From positions 852,096-916,095 of the forward strand of contig LT009757.1 in the NCBI GenBank assembly GCA_900012615.1: DNA of 64,000 nucleotides. Reading direction: 5' to 3'. The position numbers and the translations under genes were made by a program. Source of the stretch: Agrobacterium genomosp. 13 str. CFBP 6927 (GTDB lineage: Bacteria; Pseudomonadota; Alphaproteobacteria; Rhizobiales; Rhizobiaceae). Of this stretch, positions 53,514-63,128 are shown piece by piece. The notes beneath the pieces were generated by a model, which saw only the letters and a program-made list of their open reading frames with translations, had not been told where the DNA came from and did no database searches. Position 1 is the stretch's first letter; the number at the start of each line of letters is the position of its first letter.

Positions 53514-54566
53514 ATGTTTTTTGCTTCAGACAATTGGGCCGGCGCCCATCCGGCCGTCAACGAACGACTTTCGCGGGAATCCACCCGGTTTGCCGCCGCT
53601 TACGGTACCAGCGAACTCGATCTCTCCATCGAAAAGCGCTTCAACGAGATTTTCGAGCGCGAGGTGGCTGTGTTCTTCGTCGCAACAGGCACGGCGGCCA
53701 ACTCGCTTTCGCTGGCAAGCATCGCCCGCCCCGGCGGCCTGACCTTCTGTCACTCCGAAGCGCATGTGATCGAGGATGAATGTGGTGCACCGGATTTCTT
53801 CTCTGGCATGCGTATGGTCGCCGTCGAGGGACCGAACGGCAAGATGCTGCCCGAAAACCTGATCGAGCGCATTGCGCGTTATCCGCAGGACGCAGTCCAC
53901 CACGGCCGCGCCGCAGCCATCACCATGACGCAGGCGACCGAGGCCGGGACCGTCTATACGCTCGATGAAATCGACGCCATCGCCAAAATCGCAAAAGACA
54001 ACGGCCTGCCGCTGCATATGGATGGCGCACGTTTCGCCAATGCGCTGGCCGCGCTCGGCGCCACGCCCGCCGAAATGACCTGGAAACGCGGCGTCGACGT
54101 CCTGTCTTTCGGCGGCACGAAAAACGGCTGCTGGTGTGCGGAAGCCATCGTCTTCTTCGATCCCTCGCTCGCCCGGGATTTTTCGTTCCTGCGCAAGCGC
54201 ACCGCCCAGCTTTTTTCCAAGTCGCGCTTCATCGCCGCGCAGTTCGAGGCCTATCTGCAGGACGACCTGTGGCTCGGTCTCGCCAGCCACGCCAATGCCA
54301 TGGCTAACCAGCTGCGCGCCGGTTTCGCGTCGCTGAACAGCGCCCGCCTTGCATGGCCGACCCAGGCCAATGAAGTTTTTGCCATTCTGCCAAAGGCTGC
54401 CGCCGAAGCCGCCACGGCAAAGGGTGCGAAGTTCTATGACTGGCTGGAGCCGCGCGACATGCCGGAAAAGGTCGGCAAGGATGAAGTGCTGATCCGTATG
54501 GTCACCAGCTTCGCGACGACCGAGGCCGATGTCGACGAATTCCTGTCGATCTGCGCCGCCGTCTGA
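53514..54566 (+). CDS. ltaE: low-specificity L-threonine aldolase
   Basis: PLP enzyme that cleaves L-threonine or L-allo-threonine to glycine and acetaldehyde. The 350-residue protein has FFASDNWAGAHPAV at the start, FVATGTAANSLSLAS, the PLP ring stacker in FCHSEAHV (His83/His80 region), HMDGARFANAL (Asp170), and the Schiff-base Lys203 in SFGGTKNGC. ATG 53514 follows GGAAAG by nine bases. It is divergent from gltB. The end lies near a GC-rich hairpin that overlaps the kdpE stop codon. Confidence 0.94.
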   Translation: MFFASDNWAGAHPAVNERLSRESTRFAAAYGTSELDLSIEKRFNEIFEREVAVFFVATGTAANSLSLASIARPGGLTFCHSEAHVIEDECGAPDFFSGMRMVAVEGPNGKMLPENLIERIARYPQDAVHHGRAAAITMTQATEAGTVYTLDEIDAIAKIAKDNGLPLHMDGARFANALAALGATPAEMTWKRGVDVLSFGGTKNGCWCAEAIVFFDPSLARDFSFLRKRTAQLFSKSRFIAAQFEAYLQDDLWLGLASHANAMANQLRAGFASLNSARLAWPTQANEVFAILPKAAAEAATAKGAKFYDWLEPRDMPEKVGKDEVLIRMVTSFATTEADVDEFLSICAAV

Positions 54567-54596
54567 AAGCATGAGGGGCGTCGCATCGCGACGCCC

Positions 54597-55286
54597 TCAC
54601 ACCTCCTGCAGCCGGTAACCGACCCCGGTTTCTGTCAGGATATAACGCGGCTGATCCGGGATCTTTTCGATCTTCTGACGAAGCTGGCGCACATAGACCC
54701 GCAAATATTGCACGTCGGTCAGTTCATCCCACACATGCTCCAGCAGGAAGCGGTGCGTCAGCACCTTGCCCGCATGCTGCACCAGAACCCTGAGGATGTC
54801 ATATTCCTTGGGCGAGAGCTTCACCTCGCGGTCCTCCACCTTCACGATGCGCCTGACGAGATCGACCGACAGGTCCCCGGTCTGAAACACCGGCCTCTCC
54901 CCTTGGGTCTGCAATCGATGGCGCAGGGCGACGCGGATGCGGGCGACGAGCTCGTTCATGCCGAAAGGCTTGGTGATATAGTCATCGGCCCCCAGTTCCA
55001 GCGCCTTGACGATACCCGCCTCATCCGTGCGGCTGGAAAGGATGATGACCGGCAGCGCCAGCCCTTCGCCCCGCCATTTCGCCAGAAGATCATGTCCCGA
55101 CATATCCGGCAGGCCGAGATCGAGAACAACGAGATCAGGCTTGTCCTCACGCATCAGTTCCATCGCAACACGGGCGTTCATCGCCTCGCTGACCGCATAA
55201 TCCTGCGTCGAGAGACCAACCCGCAGAAGCTTGCGGATAGGCGGCTCGTCATCGACGATCAGAATGCGGACGGCGGAATTGGTCAT
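54597..55286 (-). CDS. kdpE: KdpE response regulator
   Basis: A 229-residue OmpR-family regulator that activates the kdp genes when phosphorylated by KdpD. The receiver has VRILIVDDEPPIRK and phosphorylation site Asp56 in VVLDLGLPDMSG; switch Lys in GADDYITKPF. The winged helix contains LSPKEYDILRVLVQHAGKV and YLRVYVRQLRQKIE. It lies 51 bp after kdpD as the last gene of the operon. The stop codon overlaps a hairpin at 54576-54595 that could terminate transcription. Confidence 0.95.
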   Translation of the reverse strand: MTNSAVRILIVDDEPPIRKLLRVGLSTQDYAVSEAMNARVAMELMREDKPDLVVLDLGLPDMSGHDLLAKWRGEGLALPVIILSSRTDEAGIVKALELGADDYITKPFGMNELVARIRVALRHRLQTQGERPVFQTGDLSVDLVRRIVKVEDREVKLSPKEYDILRVLVQHAGKVLTHRFLLEHVWDELTDVQYLRVYVRQLRQKIEKIPDQPRYILTETGVGYRLQEV

Positions 55287-55337
55287 TCGCGATCTCCTCT
55301 GGCGGTGGCGTGAATGATTCTCTCCTGAAATCGCGCC

Positions 55338-58040
55338 CTAATCATGATCTAGCACAGGTGCCTCGGTGGGAGCCGGCAGGCTTATGGTGAATTGCGCGCC
55401 TGAGCGACCCGGTCTGTTTTCCGCGCGGATCGACCCGCCCATGGCCTCGATGAACCCCTTGCAGATGGAAAGCCCGAGACCCGTCCCGGCCTGCACATGG
55501 TCCACCTTGCGCACCCGATAAAAACTGTCGAACACCCGCTCCGTATCATCAGGCGGAATACCCGGTCCCGCATCTGCCACGGACAGGACGATATTCTTGC
55601 CCTGCCGCCAGCCACGAATCTCGATAGTCGTATGTTCGGGCGCGTATTTGGCCGCATTGTCGATGAGATTGAACAGGACCTGTTCGAAAAGCACGGGATC
55701 GACCTTCAGCATCGGCAGGTCGGAGGGAATATCCAGAACGATCTCATGCCTGACGACGATTTTCGCGGCGCGCGAAAGTGCGGTTCCAACCATGTCGCCG
55801 ACGAAATGCAGACCGTAATTCGGCTCCATCGCACCCGAGCCGATCCGCGTCATATCAAGAAGATTGGAGATGAAGCGGTTCAGCCGCTCGGATTCCTCAA
55901 CGATCGTCGACAGCAGTTCGGCGCGCGCATCTGGCGGGATGTCCTCGGCAAAATCCTTCAGCGTTCCGGCCGAACCCAGAATGGCCGCAAGCGGCGTCTT
56001 GAGATCATGGGAAATGGATGTCAGCAGCGCCGTGCGCAGCCGGTCGGTTTCCGCCGCAAGCCTTGCCCGGTCGACATCCGAGACGAGCTGAATCCGCTCG
56101 ATGGCAAGTGCCGCCTGATCGGCCAGGGCATCGAACAGCCGTTGCTGTTCCGGCGTCAGAAGCGGACCGAGACGGTCATCGTCCAGCCCCACCACGCCGA
56201 CGGCGCCGCTGCCGGTGCGCAGGGGCAGATAAAGACGTCTGGCGCCGGGAAGCGTATCCGCGCCCCTGCCCGCAGCCTTGTTATGCTCCCAGGCCCATTG
56301 CGCAGCTGCAATATCGGCATCAACCAGCGTATCATCAGGCGGATATCCCGCCTTGACCGTGATCGTATTGTTTTCTGGCAAAAGCAGAACGATCCGAACC
56401 TTCAGCATCGAGGCCATCTGGAAAGCGGCCGCCCACAGCACATCGTCCAGCGTTCCAGTTACCGAAAGCTTCTTGGAGAACAGATATAGATCTTCCGTCG
56501 TTCGCGCCCTTGCCCGTGCAGCGGCGGCCTGCCGTTGCACGGCCGCCGTGAGGTTGGAAGCGACAAGCGCCACACCAAAATAAAACAGCAGCGCCACGAC
56601 ACTTTCCGGATCGCGAACGGTCAGCGTGTAACGCGGCTCAAGGAAGAAAAAATTGAATGAGAAAGCGCCAAGCAGGGAAGCATAAAGCGCTGGTCCCAAC
56701 CCGCCACGCACGGCGGCGGCCAGAACCGCCATCAGGAACACCAGCGCCAGATTTCTGACATCGAGCGTCTGGTCAAGAACGATGCCGGCCACGATTGCCA
56801 GGCCGACAAACAGGGTGCTGTTAAGGTAGGGCCATAAGGAAGGATGCGATTGCGCCGAGGCCGGCTTTGCGGCCTGACCCGGCTTCTCTTCCTTTTTATC
56901 GCCGGAAATGACGTGAACGCTGATATCGCCCGCATGATCAATCAGATCATGCGTCAGCGAACGCTGAAAAATCCGCTGCCACCACGATTTTCGCGGGCGG
57001 CCGATGATGATGTGGGTGAAATTATTGGCGTTGGCGTAGGAGATGATCTCCCGTGTTAGGTCGAGCGCCGGCAGGGTCACCGTCTCGCCACCGAGCTGCT
57101 GGGCGAGCCGCATGGTGCCGGCCAGCCGGTCCTTCTCCGCCTCTGACAATTGCTGCGAACGCGGCGTGTCGAGATGCAGCGCCGTCCAGGGCGCCCGCAG
57201 CCGATCCGCCTGCCGGCGGGCATAACGCACCAGCCCGGGACCGTTGCCGCCGTGATCGAGACAGACCAGAACCCTGTCTCCCGCAGCCCAGGGGCCTGAA
57301 ATGGCGTGCGACTGCATGTGGTTGAGTAATTGCTCGTCCACCCGCTGTGCGGTGCGCCGCAGCGCCAGCTCGCGCAGCGCCGTCAGATTGCCGCGCGAAA
57401 AATAGTTCTCGATAGCGCGTCGCGCCGTGCGCGGCATATAGACCTTGCCATCCTGCAGGCGCTTTATCAGATCGTCGGGGGTGATATCGATGATTTCGAC
57501 ATCGTCTGCCCGGTCGATAATGCTGTCAGGAACCGTTTCGCGCACGCGGATGCGGGTAATCTGCGCCACCACATCGTTCAGACTTTCGACATGCTGGATG
57601 TTGAGCGTCGTATAGACATCGATGCCCTGCGCCAGAATTTCCTGAACATCCATATAGCGCTTGGGGTGCCGGCTGCCCGCGGCATTGGTGTGGGCCAGCT
57701 CATCGACGAGGACCAGAGCCGGGCGACGGGCGAGAATGGCATCGAGATCCATCTCGTCCAGCACCTGGCCGCGATAGTCGATATTCCGGCGCGTAATGAT
57801 CTCGAAACCGTGCACCAGCGTTTCGGTTTCCTTGCGACCATGCGTTTCCACAACACCGATGACGGTGTCGACACCCTCCGCCAGCTTCGCCCGCCCCGAC
57901 ATCAGCATTTCATAGGTCTTGCCGACACCGGGTGCCGCGCCCAGAAAAATTTTCAGCCGGCCCCGCGCCTCGCGCCGGGCGTTTTCCAAGAGCGCATCGG
58001 GCGATGGTCGGCTCGGCATATCGCGATTGTCGTCAGGCAT
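55338..58040 (-). CDS. kdpD: KdpD potassium sensor histidine kinase
   Basis: A 900-residue sensor. The N-terminal KdpD domain has Walker A GAAPGVGKT at 34-42 and LVLVDELAHTNAAGSRHPKRY. A USP-like domain follows (about 245-370). Four transmembrane segments cluster at about 400-495 (LWPYLNSTLFVGLAIVAGIV and following). A GAF domain precedes the HisKA domain with His678 in SISHDLKTPLAAI. The ATPase domain has LFNLIDNAAKYAP, SVADAGPGIPP and GTGLGLSICKGF. ATG 58040 (MPDDNRDMP) is used; TTG 58055 is open but has no ribosome binding site. All catalytic residues are intact. Confidence 0.95.
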   Translation of the reverse strand: MPDDNRDMPSRPSPDALLENARREARGRLKIFLGAAPGVGKTYEMLMSGRAKLAEGVDTVIGVVETHGRKETETLVHGFEIITRRNIDYRGQVLDEMDLDAILARRPALVLVDELAHTNAAGSRHPKRYMDVQEILAQGIDVYTTLNIQHVESLNDVVAQITRIRVRETVPDSIIDRADDVEIIDITPDDLIKRLQDGKVYMPRTARRAIENYFSRGNLTALRELALRRTAQRVDEQLLNHMQSHAISGPWAAGDRVLVCLDHGGNGPGLVRYARRQADRLRAPWTALHLDTPRSQQLSEAEKDRLAGTMRLAQQLGGETVTLPALDLTREIISYANANNFTHIIIGRPRKSWWQRIFQRSLTHDLIDHAGDISVHVISGDKKEEKPGQAAKPASAQSHPSLWPYLNSTLFVGLAIVAGIVLDQTLDVRNLALVFLMAVLAAAVRGGLGPALYASLLGAFSFNFFFLEPRYTLTVRDPESVVALLFYFGVALVASNLTAAVQRQAAAARARARTTEDLYLFSKKLSVTGTLDDVLWAAAFQMASMLKVRIVLLLPENNTITVKAGYPPDDTLVDADIAAAQWAWEHNKAAGRGADTLPGARRLYLPLRTGSGAVGVVGLDDDRLGPLLTPEQQRLFDALADQAALAIERIQLVSDVDRARLAAETDRLRTALLTSISHDLKTPLAAILGSAGTLKDFAEDIPPDARAELLSTIVEESERLNRFISNLLDMTRIGSGAMEPNYGLHFVGDMVGTALSRAAKIVVRHEIVLDIPSDLPMLKVDPVLFEQVLFNLIDNAAKYAPEHTTIEIRGWRQGKNIVLSVADAGPGIPPDDTERVFDSFYRVRKVDHVQAGTGLGLSICKGFIEAMGGSIRAENRPGRSGAQFTISLPAPTEAPVLDHD

Positions 58041-58102
58041 GAAACCGATCACCAATAATCGAGGCTATGGCGATTCCTCAAAAGCGCCATAGCCATTTCA
58101 GT

Positions 58103-58669
58103 TTATGAGCCGGCTGCGTCAAGGGCCATGTTGAGTGCCAGCACGTTTACGACAGGCTCACCCATGAAGCCGAGTTCCGGTCCCTCGACATGACGCTCGA
58201 CGATGGCGCGAAGCGCCACTTCATCCATGCCCCTTGCCTTGGCGACGCGCGGAACCTGAAAATAGGCGGCATCAGGCGAAACATGCGGATCGAGCCCGCT
58301 GCCCGATGCCGTCACCAGATCGGCCGGAACCTCAGCTGCGGGATTTTCGGCTTTTGCCGCACCGTAATCCTGCTTCACCCGGTCAATCAGTTTGGCGCTT
58401 GTCGGCCCGAGGTTGGAGCCGGAAGACGAAGCGGCATTGTAGCCATCGCCAGCCGCAGAAGGTCTGCCGTGGAAATATTTCTCGCCGGTGAAGGCCTGCC
58501 CGATCAATTGCGAGCCGACCACCGTGCCGTTCTTCTCAATCAGGCTACCATTTGCCTGGACGGGGAAAATCGCCTGCGCGAGACCTGTCATTCCCAAGGG
58601 ATAAGCAAGGCCGGTGATGACGGTGGTGGCGAGGATCAGCACCAGTGCGGGACGTAACTGTTTCAACAT
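58103..58669 (-). CDS. kdpC: potassium-transporting ATPase subunit C
   Basis: A 188-residue inner membrane subunit with one N-terminal transmembrane helix ([20 protein letters not shown]) and a periplasmic domain. Motifs are [23 protein letters not shown], here [20 protein letters not shown], and [27 protein letters not shown]. KdpC assists ATP binding by KdpB and completes the complex. The ribosome binding site GAGGAG overlaps the kdpB stop codon. Confidence 0.96.
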   Translation of the reverse strand: MLKQLRPALVLILATTVITGLAYPLGMTGLAQAIFPVQANGSLIEKNGTVVGSQLIGQAFTGEKYFHGRPSAAGDGYNAASSSGSNLGPTSAKLIDRVKQDYGAAKAENPAAEVPADLVTASGSGLDPHVSPDAAYFQVPRVAKARGMDEVALRAIVERHVEGPELGFMGEPVVNVLALNMALDAAGS

Positions 58670-58680
58670 TTCAATACTCC

Positions 58681-60765
58681 TCAGGCGAGACCGAGCGCCG
58701 TGATGGCAAGGTCGATGGCCTTGATGCCGATGAAGGGCACGATGATACCGCCCAGACCATAGATGACGAGATTGCGCGACAAGAGCGCGCCGGCGCCGAT
58801 CGGGCGGTATTTGACGCCTTTCAGCGAGAGCGGGATGAGTGCGATGATGATGAGCGCATTGAAGATGATGGCGGAGAGGATTGCACTCTGCGGCGTCGAA
58901 AGCCCCATGATATTCAGCACGCCAAGCTGTGGATAAAAGGCCAAGAACATCGCCGGGATGATGGCGAAATATTTCGCGATGTCGTTGGCGATGGAGAATG
59001 TGGTCAGCGCGCCCCGCGTCATCAGCAATTGCTTGCCGATTTCAACGATCTCGATGAGCTTGGTCGGATCGCTGTCGAGATCGACCATATTGCCCGCCTC
59101 GCGTGCCGCCACCGTACCCGTGTTCATGGCAACGCCGACATCGGCCTGCGCCAGCGCCGGGGCGTCGTTGGTGCCATCACCGCACATGGCGACAAGCTTG
59201 CCCTTGGCCTGTTCCTCGCGGATAAGCTCCAGCTTGTTTTCCGGTGTCGCCTGGGCGAGGAAATCATCGACCCCGGCTTCTGCCGCAATCGCAGCAGCCG
59301 TCATCGGGTTGTCACCCGTGATCATCACCGTGCGGATGCCCATACGGCGAAGCTCGGCGAAACGCTCGCGAATGCCGCCCTTCACGATATCTTTCAGCTG
59401 CACGACACCCAGCAGCTTTCCGTCCCGCACAACGGCGAGCGGTGTGCCGCCAGTCTTGGCGATTTCTTCCGCAATGGTGCGGATGTCCCGCGTGGCATCC
59501 GTTTCGGTTTTAACGGCAAGTGCCGTGTTACCCTGCTGCGCAACGCCGCCGTTAACATAGGCGAGAACGGCGTCGACTGCGCCCTTGCGAATGGAGGCGC
59601 CCTCGAAATCGACGCCGCTCATGCGGGTCTGGGCGGTGAAGGGTACGAAATTCGCATGCAGCTTCTGCATGTCGCGGGCGCGGATACCGTATTTTTCCTT
59701 GGCCAGAACGACGATGGACCGGCCTTCCGGCGTTTCGTCGGCAAGGGATGCAAGCTGGGCCGCATCGGCCAGTTCCTGCTCGGAAACGCCGGCAACGGGG
59801 CGAAACTCGGTCGCCTGCCGGTTACCGAGGGTGATGGTGCCGGTCTTGTCGAGCAACAAGGTATCCACATCGCCGGCCGCCTCAACAGCACGGCCGGACA
59901 TGGCCAACACGTTGAAACGAACCAGCCTATCCATGCCGGCAATGCCGATGGCGGACAGAAGAGCACCGATGGTCGTGGGGATGAGCGTTACGAACAGTGC
60001 CACCAGCACGATGATCGGGATGGAACCGCCGGCATAGGCCGCGAAGCTTGGAATGGTCGCGGTGGCCAGAACGAAGATCAGCGTCATGCCGGCGAGCAGA
60101 ATGTTGAGTGCGATCTCGTTCGGCGTCTTCTGGCGCTCAGCACCTTCGACGAGCGAAATCATCCGGTCAAGGAAGGTGGAGCCGGCAGCGGCGGTGATGC
60201 GAACCCTGATCCAGTCCGACAGCACCTGCGTGCCGCCTGTCACGGCCGAGCGATCACCGCCGGATTCACGTATGACGGGCGCGGATTCGCCGGTGATTGC
60301 CGCCTCGTTGACGGAGGCGACACCTTCGATGACCTCACCGTCAGAGGGAATGATGTCGCCCGCCTCGACGAGAACGACATCGTTCACCTTGAGGCTGGTG
60401 CCTGCGACCATTTTATACTGGCTGCGGTCATCGCCGCTCAGCAGTTTCGCCTGAGTTTCGGTGCGGGTCCTGCGCAGCGAATCCGCCTGCGCCTTGCCGC
60501 GCCCTTCGGCAACCGCCTCGGCGAAATTGGCAAACAGCACGGTGAACCAGAGCCAGAGGTTGATCTGGAAGGAGAAGCCGAGATTGGCGCTGCCGATGAT
60601 GAGGTCGCGAATGAACAGAACGGTGGTCAGCACCGATACAGTCGCCACCACGAACATGACGGGGTTACGCGCAAGCGTGCGCGGATTGAGCTTTTTGAAT
60701 GCGGCGGCGACCGCCGGTACGAGAATGCGAGAATCAAGGATGCTCGCTTGTTTGGACTGGCTCAT
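58681..60765 (-). CDS. kdpB: potassium-transporting ATPase subunit B
   Basis: The catalytic P-type ATPase subunit, 694 residues. The phosphorylated Asp306 is in [10 protein letters not shown], the dephosphorylation loop is TGES (158-161), and the hinge [16 protein letters not shown] is near the C-terminus. Seven transmembrane segments are expected. It provides energy for K+ import by KdpA. ATG 60765 ([11 protein letters not shown]) has GGAG six bases upstream; the frame upstream overlaps the small 54-residue gene and is not used. Confidence 0.97.
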   Translation of the reverse strand: MSQSKQASILDSRILVPAVAAAFKKLNPRTLARNPVMFVVATVSVLTTVLFIRDLIIGSANLGFSFQINLWLWFTVLFANFAEAVAEGRGKAQADSLRRTRTETQAKLLSGDDRSQYKMVAGTSLKVNDVVLVEAGDIIPSDGEVIEGVASVNEAAITGESAPVIRESGGDRSAVTGGTQVLSDWIRVRITAAAGSTFLDRMISLVEGAERQKTPNEIALNILLAGMTLIFVLATATIPSFAAYAGGSIPIIVLVALFVTLIPTTIGALLSAIGIAGMDRLVRFNVLAMSGRAVEAAGDVDTLLLDKTGTITLGNRQATEFRPVAGVSEQELADAAQLASLADETPEGRSIVVLAKEKYGIRARDMQKLHANFVPFTAQTRMSGVDFEGASIRKGAVDAVLAYVNGGVAQQGNTALAVKTETDATRDIRTIAEEIAKTGGTPLAVVRDGKLLGVVQLKDIVKGGIRERFAELRRMGIRTVMITGDNPMTAAAIAAEAGVDDFLAQATPENKLELIREEQAKGKLVAMCGDGTNDAPALAQADVGVAMNTGTVAAREAGNMVDLDSDPTKLIEIVEIGKQLLMTRGALTTFSIANDIAKYFAIIPAMFLAFYPQLGVLNIMGLSTPQSAILSAIIFNALIIIALIPLSLKGVKYRPIGAGALLSRNLVIYGLGGIIVPFIGIKAIDLAITALGLA

Positions 60766-60809
60766 GAAGAGGCTCCAGCGTTTGAAACAGGGCGACCGAT
60801 GAAGGTCGA

Positions 60810-60974
60810 TCAGCCCGTGAGAACTTCGAGAGCGACGACGGCAGCGAACAGGGCCGCCATCATCGCAAGAATGAGATTGGAAGCGCACCAGCCGCCGGGG
60901 CCGGCGCTCCTGTTGACAGGAGCACCGGTGCGGACAGGAAGTTTGCGTCCATGTCGGGAGGTGTCATTGGTCAT
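60810..60974 (-). CDS. small membrane protein between kdpA and kdpB, 54 aa
   Basis: A 55-codon frame from ATG (60974-60972) to TGA (60812-60810). The N-terminal half is basic and polar ([20 protein letters not shown]); the C-terminal half is one hydrophobic helix ([20 protein letters not shown], about 32-51). GAGGTG lies five bases before the ATG. It starts 8 bp after kdpA and ends 44 bp before kdpB, in the same direction. It is not one of the standard KdpF, A, B or C subunits. It may be a single-pass accessory subunit of the pump or a regulator. Confidence 0.75.
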   Translation of the reverse strand: MTNDTSRHGRKLPVRTGAPVNRSAGPGGWCASNLILAMMAALFAAVVALEVLTG

Positions 60975-60982
60975 GGTGCACC

Positions 60983-62686
60983 TCAAAAGACCTGACCTGC
61001 GGCCATCACCAGATGTTCCACGACCGGACCGAGCGCCAGGGCCGGCAGGAAGGTGAGGCCGCCGACGATCAGGATCGTGCCGACGAGCAGGCCGACGAAG
61101 AGCGGACCATCCGTGGGGAAGGTACCGGCCGAAGCCGGAACGGTCTTCTTAGTGATCAGCGAACCGGCAATCGCCAGCGCGGGAATGATCACCAGAAAAC
61201 GGCCCATCAACATGCCAAGGCCAAGCGTGATGTTGTACCAGGTCGTATTGCCGGTGAGGCCACCGAAGGCAGAGCCGTTATTGGCGGCCGCCGACGTATA
61301 GGCATAGAGGATCTCGGAAAAGCCATGTGGTCCGGCCGTACCGATCGACGCGACCGCTGAGGGCAGGATCGTGGCAGTGGCGGTGAAAACCAGCATGGCG
61401 AGCGGCAGGCAGAGAATGGCCAGAACCGCCATCTTCATTTCCTTGGCCTCGATCTTTTTGCCGAGATATTCCGGCGTGCGCCCGACCATCAGCCCCGCCA
61501 CGAAGATGGCGATGATGATGAACAGGAGAATGCCGTAGAAACCCGCGCCGACGCCGCCGACGATGACCTCACCCAACTGCATGTTGATGAGCGGGATAAG
61601 ACCGCCAAGCGCCGTGAAGCTGCCATGCATGGCGTTGACCGCGCCGCAGGATGCGGCGGTGGTGATGACCGCAAAGAGCGACGAGAGCGCCACGCCAAAA
61701 CGGACCTCCTTGCCTTCCATATTGCCGCCGGCAAGACCGAAACTGTGCATCAACGGATTTCCGGCCGCTTCCGCCCAATAGGTAACCGCGACACCGGCGA
61801 TGAACAGAACACCCATGGCGGCGAGGATCGCCCAGCCCTGACGGGCATTACCGACCATACGACCAAACACATTGGTGAAGGCCGCGCCGATTGCGAAGAT
61901 CGACACCATCTGGATCATGTTGGAAATGGCATCGGGATTTTCGAAAGGATGCGCGGAATTGGCGTTGAAGAAACCGCCGCCATTGGTGCCGAGCATCTTG
62001 ATCGCCAGCTGCGACGCCACGGGGCCGACGGCAATCACCTGCTGCGCGCCTTCCAGCGTCTGCGCACTCACATAGGCGCCGAGCGTCTGTGGCACACCGA
62101 GCCAGACATAAACGAGGGTCAGCACGATGCAGAGGGGTAAAAGCACGTAGAGGGTCGAGCGGACCATATCCACCCAGAAATTGCCGATCGCCTTGCCGGA
62201 AGCGCGGGAAAACGCGCGGATCAGGCCCATGGCGATTGCCATGCCTGTTGCGGCGGAAACGAAGTTCTGCACGGTGAGGCCAGCCATCTGGGTCAGATAG
62301 GACAGGGTGCTTTCGCCGCCATAATTCTGCCAGTTGGTGTTGGTGACGAAGCTGACCGCCGTATTGAAGGACAATTCCGGCCCTACGGCCGCCATTCCCT
62401 GCGGATTATAGGGTAGCACCGCCTGAAAACGCATCAGGGCATAAAGCAGGGCAAAACCGAGGAGGTTGAAGAGAAGCATGGAAAACGCATAGGTCGTCCA
62501 GTGCTGTTCCTCGCGCTCGCTCGTTCCGGCAAGCGCATAGAGGCCGCGCTCGACGGGTGCGAGCACCGGCGACAGCAGGGTACGTTCGCCATTAAAGACA
62601 CGCGCCATATAGAAGCCGAGCGGCTTCACCAGCACGACAACGATCCCGCAAAAAAGCAGGATCTGAAACCATCCATTAAGTGTCAT
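60983..62686 (-). CDS. kdpA: potassium-transporting ATPase subunit A
   Basis: The K+-binding channel-like subunit, 567 residues, with about ten transmembrane segments. The four selectivity-filter-like loops include [50 protein letters not shown] and [13 protein letters not shown]. Length and loops are canonical. The start [12 protein letters not shown] lies 33 bp after the kdpF stop. Confidence 0.97.
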   Translation of the reverse strand: MTLNGWFQILLFCGIVVVLVKPLGFYMARVFNGERTLLSPVLAPVERGLYALAGTSEREEQHWTTYAFSMLLFNLLGFALLYALMRFQAVLPYNPQGMAAVGPELSFNTAVSFVTNTNWQNYGGESTLSYLTQMAGLTVQNFVSAATGMAIAMGLIRAFSRASGKAIGNFWVDMVRSTLYVLLPLCIVLTLVYVWLGVPQTLGAYVSAQTLEGAQQVIAVGPVASQLAIKMLGTNGGGFFNANSAHPFENPDAISNMIQMVSIFAIGAAFTNVFGRMVGNARQGWAILAAMGVLFIAGVAVTYWAEAAGNPLMHSFGLAGGNMEGKEVRFGVALSSLFAVITTAASCGAVNAMHGSFTALGGLIPLINMQLGEVIVGGVGAGFYGILLFIIIAIFVAGLMVGRTPEYLGKKIEAKEMKMAVLAILCLPLAMLVFTATATILPSAVASIGTAGPHGFSEILYAYTSAAANNGSAFGGLTGNTTWYNITLGLGMLMGRFLVIIPALAIAGSLITKKTVPASAGTFPTDGPLFVGLLVGTILIVGGLTFLPALALGPVVEHLVMAAGQVF

Positions 62687-62719
62687 GGTATTGAACTTTC
62701 AATAGCCGCCGCTTCCCGA

Positions 62720-62809
62720 TCAGAAGCGTTCGGGGCGAATGAGAGCATAGGTGAGATAGGCGGCGATAAAGACGGTGACGGCACCGCTCAAGACATAGTC
62801 GAAGATCAT
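62720..62809 (-). CDS. kdpF: potassium-transporting ATPase subunit F, 29 aa
   Basis: A 30-codon frame, ATG (62809-62807) to TGA (62722-62720): a single transmembrane helix MIFDYVLSGAVTVFIAAYLT followed by the family ending YALIRPERF. GGAGG lies five bases before the ATG. It is the small subunit that stabilises the KdpABC complex, in its standard position before kdpA. Confidence 0.93.
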   Translation of the reverse strand: MIFDYVLSGAVTVFIAAYLTYALIRPERF

Positions 62810-62821
62810 CGCAGCCTCCGC

Positions 62822-62905
62822 CTAAAGCCGGTCGCAGGCGCGCGTATAGGCAAAGCAGAGTGCGAAAAACACCGTGGCCGCGCCGATCAGAATAACATCC
62901 ATCAT
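62822..62905 (-). CDS. very small membrane protein upstream of kdpF, 27 aa
   Basis: A 28-codon frame, ATG (62905-62903) to TAG (62824-62822). The product MMDVILIGAATVFFALCFAY ends TRACDRL: one transmembrane helix with a short basic tail. GGGAG is nine bases before the ATG, and the next gene kdpF starts 12 bp after the stop. From memory, short ORFs of this kind with an acidic start and an aromatic-helix and ACDRL-like ending precede kdpF in other bacteria, but this was not checked. It is the first gene of the operon. Confidence 0.72.
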   Translation of the reverse strand: MMDVILIGAATVFFALCFAYTRACDRL

Positions 62906-62945
62906 CGATGGGGACTCCCTTTTAAATCGAGGAGCCGGACAGGAA

Positions 62946-62977
62946 GAAAAGCGCCGTCATGTGGGACGTCGCTTTTC
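62946..62977. promoter_or_regulatory. stem-loop in the kdp leader region
   Basis: GAAAAGCG (62946-62953) pairs with CGCTTTTC (62970-62977), with an inner GTC/GAC pairing. On the minus strand it is followed by TTCCTG and lies about 40 bp upstream of the first small kdp gene. It may be a terminator or attenuator in the kdp leader. The kdp promoter itself is not clear to me. Confidence 0.4.
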
Positions 62978-63128
62978 GTTCTTTCTGGCTTGAGAAGGGA
63001 ACACCATCCCTTCCCGCACAGAAGAATGCACCCGAACCGCATAAAGGTTCGAGACGGCGGGGGATGGAATAAAATAGGAATCCTATAGGAATTTTGATGC
63101 CCGCAAAGGCGGGCATCCCAGCCGCTTC

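Noticed and set aside
54576..54595. GC-rich hairpin at the kdpE stop as a definite terminator
   Set aside because: It has a strong stem but no T run on either side, so it is mentioned only in the kdpE entry.
58645..61056. 803-codon open frame antisense to kdpB
   Set aside because: Shadow of the GC-rich kdpB frame, no motif and no start signals.
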